64,000 nucleotides of DNA from AP-15 sp963755435. Its GTDB lineage: Bacteria; Pseudomonadota; Alphaproteobacteria; ATCC43930; CGMCC-115725. The number at the start of each line of letters is the position of its first letter. The first letter of the stretch is position 1. This document shows positions 1 through 7,476 of the stretch, one piece after another. The notes beneath the pieces were generated by a model. The model was given only the letters and a program-made list of their open reading frames with translations. It ran no database searches and had not been told where the DNA came from. The stretch is from NCBI GenBank assembly GCA_963755435.1, contig CAVWJX010000005.1, positions 744,001-808,000 of the forward strand, read 5' to 3'. The position numbers were made by a program, and so were the translations under genes.

Positions 1-51
1 ATCCTGTCGCGCCAATTCAGGTCGATGATGCGGGACGGTGTTTATCAACTG

Positions 52-453
52 TTAGGCCGGGGTGAACATCGGGACCGGCGGGCCGCCATCGCTCTCTTTG
101 AAGACGAGGCGGACGGGCTGGCCGATCTTGATCTGGTCGAGGTCGCAATCGACGATGTTGGTCATCATCGTCGGCCCCTCGGCCAAGGTTACATAGGCGA
201 TCGCGTACGGGATCGGCGCGCGGCGCATCACGCTGTAGGTGTAAATCACCCCGTTGCCCGAGGCCTGCTGCAATCCGGTCTTGTCGCTGAGGCAGAACGG
301 GCACAGCGCGCGCGGGTAATAATAGGTCTTACCGCACGCAGTGCACTTGCCGATCATCAGCTTGCCCTCGCCCGCGGCCTCCCAGAACGCCTTGGTTTCG
401 AGATTGGGCACCGGCGCCTGGATCTTGCGCTCCTGGCGTTCCTGGCTCTGCAT
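52..453 (-). CDS. DUF35 / Zn-ribbon OB-fold acyl-CoA partner protein
   Basis: A 133-residue protein with the layout of the DUF35 family: a short N-terminal helix, a rubredoxin-like zinc ribbon with C37, C40, C51 and C54, then a small OB-fold. Family members bind acyl-CoA and act as obligate partners of thiolase-like enzymes, for example in steroid side-chain aldolases. The ATG at 453 was chosen because GGGAG lies 8 bases upstream; the open frame continues upstream only through the neighbouring gene. It starts 5 bases after the stop of the thiolase-like gene on the same strand, so the two are almost certainly co-transcribed and probably form one complex. The substrate cannot be told from sequence. 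Confidence 0.9.
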   Translation of the reverse strand: MQSQERQERKIQAPVPNLETKAFWEAAGEGKLMIGKCTACGKTYYYPRALCPFCLSDKTGLQQASGNGVIYTYSVMRRAPIPYAIAYVTLAEGPTMMTNIVDCDLDQIKIGQPVRLVFKESDGGPPVPMFTPA

Positions 454-458
454 CGCGT

Positions 459-1631
459 TCACTCCCGCTCCATGATTACGGTGGCCGCGCCGTGGCGGGT
501 GCCGAGCGAGCCGCCAGTGCCGTGCGCCAATGCGAGATCGCAGTTCGGCACCTGCACCTTCGGATGGGCCTCGCCGCGCAATTGCCGCACCGCCTCGACC
601 ACTTTGGTCAGCCCGCCGCGGTTGGACGGGTGGTTGTTGCACAGGCCGCCGCCATCGGTGTTGAACGGCAGTTTGCCGGTGCCCGAGATCAGATTGCCGT
701 CGGACACGAACCGGCCGCCCTGCCCCTTCTCGCAAAAGCCCAGATCCTCGATCTGCATCACGACGGTGATCGTAAAGCTGTCGTAGATCGAGGCGTATTT
801 GATGTCGGCGGGCTTGACCCCGGCCTCCTCGAAGGCCTTTGGCCCGGACCACACCGCGCCCGAATAGGTCAGGTCGATCTGGCCGCCCATCTGGTGCTTG
901 GGCGCCTCGCCGGCGCCGATGATCCGGACCAGGGGCCGCTTCAAGCTGCGCGCCACCTCGGGTGCCGCGACGATGATGGCGCCGCCGCCATCGCTGATCA
1001 CGCAACAATCGAGCCGGTGCAGCGGGTCGGCGATCATCGGCGAATTGACCACGTCCTCGACCGTGACCACGTCGCGCAGCATCGCATGCGGGTTGTACTG
1101 CGCGTGATGCGAGGCCGCGACCTTGACCCAGGCCAATTGTTCGCTGGTGGTGCCGTACTGGTACATGTGCCGCATCGCGCACATCGCGTACATATTGGCG
1201 GTGGCCGGCGCGTAGGGGTTCTCGAACGCGGTCTCGGCCGACTGCACCGTCGGGGCGCGCGGGGTGGTGCCGGTCGCCACCCCCTCGGTGCGCGGCCGGC
1301 CGGCGAGGGTGATCAGCGCCACCGAGCATTTGCCAGCGGCGATCGCCTCGGCCGCGTGGCCGACCTGCAAGAGGTACGACGAACCGCCGGTATCGGTCGA
1401 ATCCCAGTGGCGCAATTTCAATCCGAGATAGTCGATCATCGACAAGGCGCCGAGGCCGGGCGTGTCGCCGGAGGCGCAGAAATAGCCGTCGATGTCGTCC
1501 TTCGTCAGACCGGCGTCGGCGAGCGCGCCCGCAGCACACTCGGCGTGCAATTGGAACAGCGATTTGTCGTCGGCCTTGCGCGTCGGGTGCTCGAAAATCC
1601 CGACAATGTTGGCCTTGCCCTTGATGCTCAT
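459..1631 (-). CDS. Thiolase-superfamily protein (SCP2-like, lacks the usual nucleophilic Cys)
   Basis: A 390-residue thiolase-fold protein of normal family length. The region that normally carries the nucleophilic cysteine, about residues 76-90, reads DSTDTGGSSYLLQVG and has no cysteine there. The C-terminal HGTGGSLGTRHGA motif (from about residue 370) resembles the conserved thiolase His-Gly loop. Cys-less members paired with DUF35 proteins are known from steroid side-chain degradation, where Ltp2-type enzymes catalyse retro-aldol rather than thiolytic cleavage. The DUF35 gene follows after 5 bases, supporting a two-subunit enzyme. A GGAGG lies 11 bases before the ATG. The aldolase role is an inference; a true thiolase or an acyl-CoA-binding scaffold are alternatives. 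Confidence 0.88.
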   Translation of the reverse strand: MSIKGKANIVGIFEHPTRKADDKSLFQLHAECAAGALADAGLTKDDIDGYFCASGDTPGLGALSMIDYLGLKLRHWDSTDTGGSSYLLQVGHAAEAIAAGKCSVALITLAGRPRTEGVATGTTPRAPTVQSAETAFENPYAPATANMYAMCAMRHMYQYGTTSEQLAWVKVAASHHAQYNPHAMLRDVVTVEDVVNSPMIADPLHRLDCCVISDGGGAIIVAAPEVARSLKRPLVRIIGAGEAPKHQMGGQIDLTYSGAVWSGPKAFEEAGVKPADIKYASIYDSFTITVVMQIEDLGFCEKGQGGRFVSDGNLISGTGKLPFNTDGGGLCNNHPSNRGGLTKVVEAVRQLRGEAHPKVQVPNCDLALAHGTGGSLGTRHGAATVIMERE

Positions 1632-1742
1632 CGCCGGCTGGTCCTCCCGATGGCGGCTGGTTCCGCTAAGTCCCCAATCGGATACCGTCCGGCGCCCGCG
1701 GTCAATCCCGATCGCGTGCGTGCGCCGATGGATCGGCCGGCC

Positions 1743-2789
1743 TCATGGCGGGAGGCGGATGATCGCGGTGTCGCCATGCCGCTCGAGGGCCGTGCCGAAT
1801 GGCCGCGACAGCTCGGCCAGACGGTCGAGGATCGAGCGCGCCGCAGCGCCGGTTGCGATCGAGGGCCGGCCGCGGGTGGCGAGGTCGCCGGCGCCGCCGA
1901 GCCCTCGGGGGTCGAGCTGCAGCGGGGTCAGGGTCATGTCGACAAACCGGCCGCCATCAAATCGGCACGCGGCGACGACGCTCTGCCATACGGCTTCGTC
2001 GTAGTGGCCTTCGGCGGTCGCGGTCTGAAAGATCAGGTTGCCGAGATCGTAGAAGATCGGCCGGTCGCGATAGATTTCGATGCCATGCAGGCGCGGCGCG
2101 CCGTGGCTCGCATAGAGCGCGGCGCCGGCATCGATGCAGCGATGTGCGAATTCGCGCTGCCATCGCGGGGTGCTCCGGCCGCCATCTTCGAGGATATGGT
2201 TGTGGTGATAGGCCAGCACGATGTCGGCCTCGGCCGTCGCCGCGGCGATCGACGCCAGAATGCGGGCGAGATCGGCCGGGTGCAGCCGACCGTCCGAGCC
2301 GCGGCGCAATTCGTTGACCCCGGGCCGGGTCGGGCTCGCGGCGGCGCCGTCGCGAATGGCGCCGCTCGCCGCCGCCACCAGGGCCACCCTACCCGCCGCG
2401 GTCGGGCGGTAGGCCGGGGCCGCCGCCGCGGCGAGATCGGCGCTGGCCCCGGCATGGGCGAGACCACGGCGGTCGAGTTCGTCCACCATGCCGATGATGC
2501 CGCCGCCGCCGAGATCCCAAACATGGTTGTTCGCGGTCGCGAGGAGCCGGATCGACAGATCGTCGAGGCAATCGAGCACGGCGGGATCGGCGGCATGGAG
2601 GAACACCCCGTCGCGGGTCGGCGCCTCGGCCGACGGGCTGCGGATCGCGGTTTCGAGATCGGAAAAGCACAGATCGGCGCGGGCCAGCATCGCCGCCAGC
2701 TCGGCCAAACCCGGCCAGGGAGCGGCGCGCAGATCGGCGCGGATCAGGGCCTGGCCCAGCAGGATCAGGCGCAAGACGACACGGTCCAA
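1743..2789 (-). CDS. CapA-like metallophosphatase-fold protein
   Basis: A 348-residue protein of the CapA (PGA_cap) family, a calcineurin-like metallophosphoesterase fold linked in some bacteria to poly-gamma-glutamate synthesis. The metal-site motifs are visible: FSDLE near residue 42, ANNHVWD near 86, AYHHNH near 193 and the terminal YDLGNLIF near 247. No signal peptide or membrane segment is seen, unlike many capsule-associated CapA proteins, so the protein is probably cytosolic and its role may differ. The assigned start is a TTG; the frame stays open upstream into the HAD gene, so a slightly earlier start is possible. It lies 27 bases downstream of that gene's stop on the same strand. 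Confidence 0.8.
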   Translation of the reverse strand: MDRVVLRLILLGQALIRADLRAAPWPGLAELAAMLARADLCFSDLETAIRSPSAEAPTRDGVFLHAADPAVLDCLDDLSIRLLATANNHVWDLGGGGIIGMVDELDRRGLAHAGASADLAAAAAPAYRPTAAGRVALVAAASGAIRDGAAASPTRPGVNELRRGSDGRLHPADLARILASIAAATAEADIVLAYHHNHILEDGGRSTPRWQREFAHRCIDAGAALYASHGAPRLHGIEIYRDRPIFYDLGNLIFQTATAEGHYDEAVWQSVVAACRFDGGRFVDMTLTPLQLDPRGLGGAGDLATRGRPSIATGAAARSILDRLAELSRPFGTALERHGDTAIIRLPP

Positions 2790-2815
2790 CAGCCGGCCAT
2801 GCAGCAGCCGGCCGG

Positions 2816-3559
2816 CTAGCGCAGCAACTCGGGCAGGGTGCGGATGATCCGGTCGGGTCGGACCGGGCAGTCGGGCGGCAGCCCGGTGCCGTAGCCGTCA
2901 TGCCAGATCGCGTGGATGCCGAGCCGCTGCGGTGCGGCGATTTCCCATTCGAGATTATCGCCGACCATCCAGGTGTCGCCGGGTCCGACCCCGAGGGCGC
3001 TCATCGCATGGGTATAGGCGCGCTCCTCGGGCTTGCCAAAACCGTGCTCGCCCTCGATCTGGACATGGTCGAAGCGCTCGGCCAGGGCGAAGCGGATCAC
3101 CTTCTTGCGCTGCGGCTCGGCCGCACCATTGGTGATCAGCGCCAGGCGCACGCCTTGCTGCTTGAGCTGGTGCAGGGTCTCGTGCGCATCGGGAAAGAGC
3201 CGCAATTCGGCGTCGTGCAAGGCATTGTACTGATCGGCGATCAGGTCGCACAAAAGCCGGTCGGGGATGTCGTGGCCCAAAGCCGCCAATTCGGCGAACG
3301 CGTCGGCGACGATGCGGCGGCGGGCCTCGATGATGCGGTGACGCCAGTGCTTGTGCTGCGCCGGATCGGCCCATAATTCGCTTGAACTGCGCTGGATCGC
3401 GGCGATCACCGCGGCCTCGGAAAGCGGCGCCAATCGCTCGGCGAACCCGCCGATCACCCGCCGCCATTGCGACTCGGCCGGCCCGAACGCCACCAGCAAG
3501 GTGTCGTCGAGGTCGAACAGGATCGCGCGCGGGAGTTTGGCCATGCCGAGCTTGGTCAC
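2816..3559 (-). CDS. HAD-superfamily hydrolase
   Basis: A 247-residue HAD phosphatase. Motif I is FDLDDTLL with the two catalytic aspartates just after the N-terminal strand, motif II is the LITNGA segment, and the C-terminal acidic motif is MVGDNLEWEI. A helical cap domain of about 90 residues lies between motifs I and II, the class I arrangement found in phosphoglycolate phosphatase, YjjG and related enzymes. The GTG at 3559 lies 6 bases after the stop of the lactonase-like gene; an ATG five codons in, at 3544, is an alternative start. It is the last gene of the minus-strand set beginning at 5551. The natural substrate is not predictable. Confidence 0.85.
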   Translation of the reverse strand: MTKLGMAKLPRAILFDLDDTLLVAFGPAESQWRRVIGGFAERLAPLSEAAVIAAIQRSSSELWADPAQHKHWRHRIIEARRRIVADAFAELAALGHDIPDRLLCDLIADQYNALHDAELRLFPDAHETLHQLKQQGVRLALITNGAAEPQRKKVIRFALAERFDHVQIEGEHGFGKPEERAYTHAMSALGVGPGDTWMVGDNLEWEIAAPQRLGIHAIWHDGYGTGLPPDCPVRPDRIIRTLPELLR

Positions 3560-3565
3560 GCGATC

Positions 3566-4330
3566 TCAGGCGATCGCTGCCGGGGCTTGCGGCACGCCGC
3601 GCCAGAATTCCGGGTCGTGGCCGAAGAAGATGCGGGCGCCGCCTTGTTCGAGCGCCGCGAGCTGGTCGAGCGAGGCGAGCATCGCCGCGCGGTCATCGAC
3701 GTTGCGCGGCAGGCGCCGCTCGCGCAGGGTTTGGCAGAAGTAGCAGGCATCGGCCGCGAGCACGATTTCGCCCTGGTCGAGCCGCAGCCGCAGCGACTGG
3801 TGCCCGGGGGTGTGGCCGTAGGTCGGCAGGCATACGACCCGGCCGTCGCCGAACACGTCATGCTCGCCATCGACCAGGCGCAGCTTGTGCCCGAGGTCGA
3901 AGTCGCGCGGGTTGAAGCCGCGCCTGGCCGCGGTGTCGGGGTCCATGCCGGCATCCCATTCGCGCCGCTGCACCAGCATCGTCGCATTCGGGATCAGCGC
4001 GTTGCCGCCGACGTGGTCGAAATGGAAATGCGAATTGATGACGAGGTCGATCCGGCCGGGGTCGCGGTCGATCGCCTCGAGCCGGGCGCTGATCTCCTCC
4101 CCCGGCGCAAAGCCGATCGTGAACAGGCCCGCCAGCCGGCCGCCGAGCCGGACCGCCGGGTCATGCTGGCAATCGGGATGCATCCCGGTGTCGAACAGCG
4201 CGCGGCCCTTCGGATGCTCGATCAGGTAGACCGGGATCGGCACCGTGATATCGCCCTCACCGCCCTCCATCAAATGGCCGAACTCGCCGGTCACCGTGCC
4301 GCAGGTAAAGGCGTAGAGCTTCACCGTCAT
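3566..4330 (-). CDS. Metallo-beta-lactamase-fold hydrolase, AHL-lactonase-like family
   Basis: A 254-residue metallo-beta-lactamase-fold enzyme. The dinuclear metal motif is clear: H101, H103, D105 and H106 in SHFHFDH. A downstream TPGHQS segment, the aspartate in LAADACY and the histidine in FFGHD complete the expected ligands. Residues 1-60 match the layout of AhlD/AttM-type N-acyl-homoserine lactonases, but this family also hydrolyses other lactones and thioesters, so quorum quenching is only a possibility. GAGGGATCGGCG precedes the ATG. The gene sits between a 45-residue protein upstream and the HAD hydrolase downstream with very short gaps, which implies one operon. Confidence 0.85.
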   Translation of the reverse strand: MTVKLYAFTCGTVTGEFGHLMEGGEGDITVPIPVYLIEHPKGRALFDTGMHPDCQHDPAVRLGGRLAGLFTIGFAPGEEISARLEAIDRDPGRIDLVINSHFHFDHVGGNALIPNATMLVQRREWDAGMDPDTAARRGFNPRDFDLGHKLRLVDGEHDVFGDGRVVCLPTYGHTPGHQSLRLRLDQGEIVLAADACYFCQTLRERRLPRNVDDRAAMLASLDQLAALEQGGARIFFGHDPEFWRGVPQAPAAIA

Positions 4331-4340
4331 CGCCGATCCC

Positions 4341-4478
4341 TCAGCCGCTGGGCGAGGTGCGGTTGGCGTCTTCGAAGAGGCGCATGTTCTTGTCGCGGTC
4401 GCCGGGGCGCTCGGTCGGGGTTTCGGGGTCCCATTCGGCGTCGCGGCGGTCGCCGATCAACCGGTCGAGGTCGGACAT
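4341..4478 (-). CDS. 45-residue small hypothetical protein in a dioxygenase/lactonase operon
   Basis: A short, highly charged protein of 45 residues beginning MSDLDRLIGDRR, with no cysteine and no membrane segment. It resembles no family I can name. Reasons to accept it: an AGGAG lies 7 bases before the ATG, it sits exactly in the 160-base gap between the dioxygenase stop at 4493 and the lactonase start at 4330, and all four genes face the same way with gaps of 6 to 15 bases. It could be a small regulator or subunit of one of its neighbours. Confidence 0.6.
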   Translation of the reverse strand: MSDLDRLIGDRRDAEWDPETPTERPGDRDKNMRLFEDANRTSPSG

Positions 4479-4492
4479 TGGCGCTCCTGGTT

Positions 4493-5551
4493 CTATTCGG
4501 CGGCCTCGGCTGCGGCTGCGGAGCGGTGGCCCTTCTGGTGAAAGTAGTTCGCCCGGTAGAATTCGAGCACCAGGTCGCGATAGACCGCCGGCCGATAGCG
4601 CGCCGGATTGCCGGGACCCACACAACTGGCCAGGCAGTCGATGACCCGGTCCGGGTTCGGGCTGTGGAAATAGGCGATCGAATAGCGGTCGGTCCCCGAA
4701 TCGTTCAGGACACCATGCGGGGTCGACAGAAAGCGGTCGTTCGACCAGCGCCGCATCATGTTGCCGAGATTGATCAGAAAGGTGCCGGGGATCAGCGGCG
4801 GCGCAAACCATTTATCGCCCGAGGGTCCGTTGGGCGGCAGCCGCACCGCCAGCCCCGGCACCTCGGTACGCGCCAAGGCGGTCATGAAGCTGTTGTCGGT
4901 GTGCGGGCCCTGGCCGAACAGATTGTCCTCGACCACGCTCTGCGGCGGATAATGCAGAAAGCGCGCGGTGGCGTGCGCCTCGTCGGCGAAATAGGGCGCG
5001 AAGAAATCCCGCGGCATGCCCAGCGCCACGGCGAAGGGCGGCAGCATCCGGTCGCACATCGCGCCGAGTGCGGCGAAATAGGCCATCATGTCGGCGCGAA
5101 TCTGCGGCAATTCCGCCGGCCACTGGTTGCGCCCGCGCAGGGCCTTGCCGGCGATCACGTCGGGGTGGTCGGCGGCGCGGTCGTGGCTGATGAAGAAGCT
5201 CTCGTTCTGGTTCGGCCGGGTCGCCTTGTGCACGGTCGAGGCGCCCTGCACCGAGGCGTTCACCGGCAGATAGCCGATATTGTTGTCGTTGAGCCTGAGC
5301 GCCAGCTTTTGATCTAGCGGCAGCGCGTGAAACCGGCGCGAGGCGGCAAAGGCGCGCTCGACCAACTCGTCCGGCACGCCGTGGTTCAGGGCATAGAAGA
5401 ACCCGACGGTTTCGCAGGCCTGCCGCACCGCGGCCGCGACCCGGTCGAGGGCACCCGGCTCGCCGGCGAAATAGGCGCCGTAATCGATGACCGGGATGGT
5501 CCCGGCGACCGCTTCGAGGTCGGCCACGCCATGTTCTTTGAACAGATGCAT
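4493..5551 (-). CDS. Isopenicillin N synthase-like 2-oxoglutarate/Fe(II) dioxygenase
   Basis: A 352-residue non-haem iron oxygenase. The N-terminal DIOX_N-type region (residues 18-120) includes the GFFYALNHGVP segment typical of this family. The iron facial triad is H217 and D219 (PHTD) with H279 (STPHGV), and the RxS co-substrate motif is R289-Y-S. Such enzymes couple decarboxylation of 2-oxoglutarate to hydroxylation or ring formation; isopenicillin N synthase itself lacks a 2-oxoglutarate requirement. GGAGGATCGGG precedes the ATG. It is the first gene of a minus-strand operon with the 45-residue protein, a lactonase-like hydrolase and a HAD phosphatase, which suggests a small catabolic or modification pathway. 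The substrate is unknown. Confidence 0.88.
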   Translation of the reverse strand: MHLFKEHGVADLEAVAGTIPVIDYGAYFAGEPGALDRVAAAVRQACETVGFFYALNHGVPDELVERAFAASRRFHALPLDQKLALRLNDNNIGYLPVNASVQGASTVHKATRPNQNESFFISHDRAADHPDVIAGKALRGRNQWPAELPQIRADMMAYFAALGAMCDRMLPPFAVALGMPRDFFAPYFADEAHATARFLHYPPQSVVEDNLFGQGPHTDNSFMTALARTEVPGLAVRLPPNGPSGDKWFAPPLIPGTFLINLGNMMRRWSNDRFLSTPHGVLNDSGTDRYSIAYFHSPNPDRVIDCLASCVGPGNPARYRPAVYRDLVLEFYRANYFHQKGHRSAAAAEAAE

Positions 5552-5992
5552 CCCGATCCTCCGCAGGCACCGGCCGCGATTATAGCCGGCGCCAAGCCCC
5601 GGCGGCCAGCCGCATCGCCGGCGGGCGGCATCGGCTCGCGTTGGTAGCGGTTCCGGGCGACCCGCACCCCGCCGTGCCTCGATCGCTTTCGATCGAGCAG
5701 GCGTAATTTCTCCCTTAATAAACGCAGCTCATTGCGCGGAGTAGATCGCACAGCACGGCAAGACCGGCTGGTAGAGCGACCAATTGAATCGGATATCTCT
5801 TCGCTTCACTCGCAAGTCCTCAGCGGGCAAAGATATCGCTGCGCAACAAGCGGAACAGCTCGGAAACATGCGCCACCATGCTGACTGGCCGGTGCAGCGG
5901 CGCGCCCTGGCAAGCTGCGGGATGGCGAGATCGCAGCCGGCCGCCCAGCTATTTGCCATCCGGAGCGGACCCGATTTGGAGGGACAAAAGCG
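5552..5992. other. Non-coding spacer, 441 bases
   Basis: Divergent spacer between the dioxygenase operon and the small plus-strand gene at 5993. It is less G+C-rich than its surroundings, particularly near 5700-5850, and presumably carries the promoter of the minus-strand operon near 5560-5720. I see no convincing open frame, RNA gene or repeat here. Confidence 0.5.
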
Positions 5993-6202
5993 ATGAACCG
6001 GGAGATTGACGGCGAGGCCGTTGCCAGCCGCTGCAGCTTGGCCAAGCTGGTCTGCGACCCGCTGATCGGCCTTGTCATGAAGAGCGACGGCGTCGATCGG
6101 CACAGCATCGAGCTGTTATTCGAACGGCTGGCGCGCGAACGCCGGCGTCGGCGTGGCGATGTCGATCCGCCGGTGCGCGGCGCGATGCTCGGCCCTTGCT
6201 AA
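5993..6202 (+). CDS. 69-residue hypothetical protein
   Basis: A 69-residue soluble protein beginning MNREIDGEAVASR, rich in arginine towards the C terminus and ending in a cysteine. I do not recognise a family. Evidence that it is real: GGAGG lies 10 bases before the ATG, and almost every codon ends in G or C, as in the surrounding accepted genes, whereas the flanking DNA does not show this. It stands alone, with a repeat-containing spacer downstream. Confidence 0.5.
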   Translation: MNREIDGEAVASRCSLAKLVCDPLIGLVMKSDGVDRHSIELLFERLARERRRRRGDVDPPVRGAMLGPC

Positions 6203-6262
6203 GCATCCGGTGGTCGCGGCTGCTAGTGGCACGAATTTGACGCTGGTACCCATCCGAGTTTT

Positions 6263-6443
6263 CGTCATGCCCGCGAAAACGGGGGACCCAGAGCCTGCCC
6301 TTGACGTGAACGGGTGGGCCGCAAGCATCATGCCGCACCTGGACCCCCGCTTTCGCGGGGGCGAAGAGGACAGGGACTGGGATCCATCTGTATGGTTCAG
6401 ACCACTGGATGGTTCAGACCGCTGTATGGTTCAGACCACTGGA
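6263..6443. repeat. REP-like palindromic element with a small tandem repeat
   Basis: Two arms of an imperfect inverted repeat, one starting cgtcatgcccgcgaaaacgg at 6263 and the other around ccccgctttcgcggggg at 6345, flank about 50 bases. The tail at 6361-6390 is followed by three copies of a tggttcagacc-type unit at 6391-6443. The tail sequence recurs at 8811-8847. Elements of this kind are dispersed intergenic repeats in many alphaproteobacteria and can form hairpins in RNA. The spacer 6203-6553 contains nothing else I can identify. Confidence 0.7.
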
Positions 6444-6553
6444 CAATGCGCGGATTTGCTACCGACCCTGCGCCTCCCCCAAGCCGCGCCTTTGAGATGG
6501 CCCCGCCGTTGACGACGGCACGGCTTTTTGAGACGGGTGGCGGAAGCCGCAAG

Positions 6554-7315
6554 CTACTGCGCGGCGGCGCGAAGCGGGATCAGCGGTTTGAGGAAGCTGC
6601 GCACGCGGTTGATCGTGCGCGCCTTGAGTTCCGGCGGCTCGCGCCACGGAAACACGGTGATCTCGGCGTTCGGCGCCAGCGAGGCCACGTCGATCGAGGT
6701 TTGCAGCGGATGCGAGGGCGTGTCGTCCGGCAAGACGAGGATTGGCGTCCGGCAGTTCTTGATGAACTCGCGCGGCACGCTGTACAGGAAATCAGGCTGG
6801 GCGCGCCACAAGCTGTGGAAATACTTCTCGATCGTGTCCATCGACACCTCGGGTCGGCGGGCGCGGAAATCGGCGAGCCAATTGTCGTGGCTGTGCCGCA
6901 CCATGACGTCGGGGTCTTCCGGCCGGTGGCCGACGGACTGGCAGAACACCGCGGCGACGACGCGGTTTGGCGCCCGCTGCAATAGCTTCCCGGCAAAGCA
7001 ACCGCCGATGCAGTAGCCCATGTAAAAGAATTCGCGGATGCCGAGGTGGTCCATCAGCCCGAGCTGGTCGTCGGCGAACGCGTCCCACGCCCTGTCGACT
7101 GGCACCGGCCCGGTCGATTCGCCGCCATTGGCATTGCGCTGGTCCATCGTGATGCAGCGGAAGTCGTTCTTGAACTCTTCCATTGCATTGATGACGGCGG
7201 TCGGCCAGTTGCTGACGCGCGAATTGAGGCCGCCGCCGGGGGTGACCAGCAGTGGGAAGCCCGAGCCGGTCTCCTCGTAGCGAATGCGAATATCGCCTTT
7301 TTGATAGAATGGCAT
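6554..7315 (-). CDS. Alpha/beta hydrolase with cysteine at the nucleophile position
   Basis: A 253-residue alpha/beta hydrolase-fold protein. The nucleophile elbow is GYCIGG with C102 in place of the usual serine, as in dienelactone hydrolases. The oxyanion region is TPGGGLNSR near residue 25, and the acid/base end of the triad probably lies in the LPDDTPSHP segment near residue 210. The ATG at 7315 is preceded by GGAGGAGATGTT, a strong ribosome-binding site. No signal peptide is visible. It lies 161 bases downstream of the CinA/NadD-like gene on the same strand and may be a separate transcription unit. The substrate is unknown; a lactone, thioester or haloalkane are possible. Confidence 0.82.
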   Translation of the reverse strand: MPFYQKGDIRIRYEETGSGFPLLVTPGGGLNSRVSNWPTAVINAMEEFKNDFRCITMDQRNANGGESTGPVPVDRAWDAFADDQLGLMDHLGIREFFYMGYCIGGCFAGKLLQRAPNRVVAAVFCQSVGHRPEDPDVMVRHSHDNWLADFRARRPEVSMDTIEKYFHSLWRAQPDFLYSVPREFIKNCRTPILVLPDDTPSHPLQTSIDVASLAPNAEITVFPWREPPELKARTINRVRSFLKPLIPLRAAAQ

Positions 7316-7476
7316 AACATCTCCTCCGACGCTGAGGGCGCCGCGTTGGTCGCGGCCGGTGGGGTGTGCGGGCAGACGTTTTACGCCAATCGGGCGCGTT
7401 TTCGAAAGCGTTTCGCGGCAAGCGACGCCCGATCAGGTGCGGTCCGGCAAAGCGGCACGCGCGCTCCCGAGGCTCG

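Noticed and set aside
492..2819. A 775-residue open frame on the plus strand across the thiolase and CapA genes
   Set aside because: High-G+C antisense frames are commonly open in this composition. The opposite strand carries recognisable thiolase, CapA and HAD domains, while this frame shows no family match and is rich in Arg/Gly/Ala from codon-position bias.
3566..4330. Quorum-quenching function for the lactonase-like gene
   Set aside because: The metal motif and fold are shared with many other hydrolases, and there is no LuxI/LuxR-type gene in the window to support signalling; kept only as a possibility.
3467..5317. 616-residue plus-strand open frame across the HAD, lactonase and dioxygenase genes
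   Set aside because: Shadow of the minus-strand operon; no domain is recognised in it and it runs across gene boundaries.
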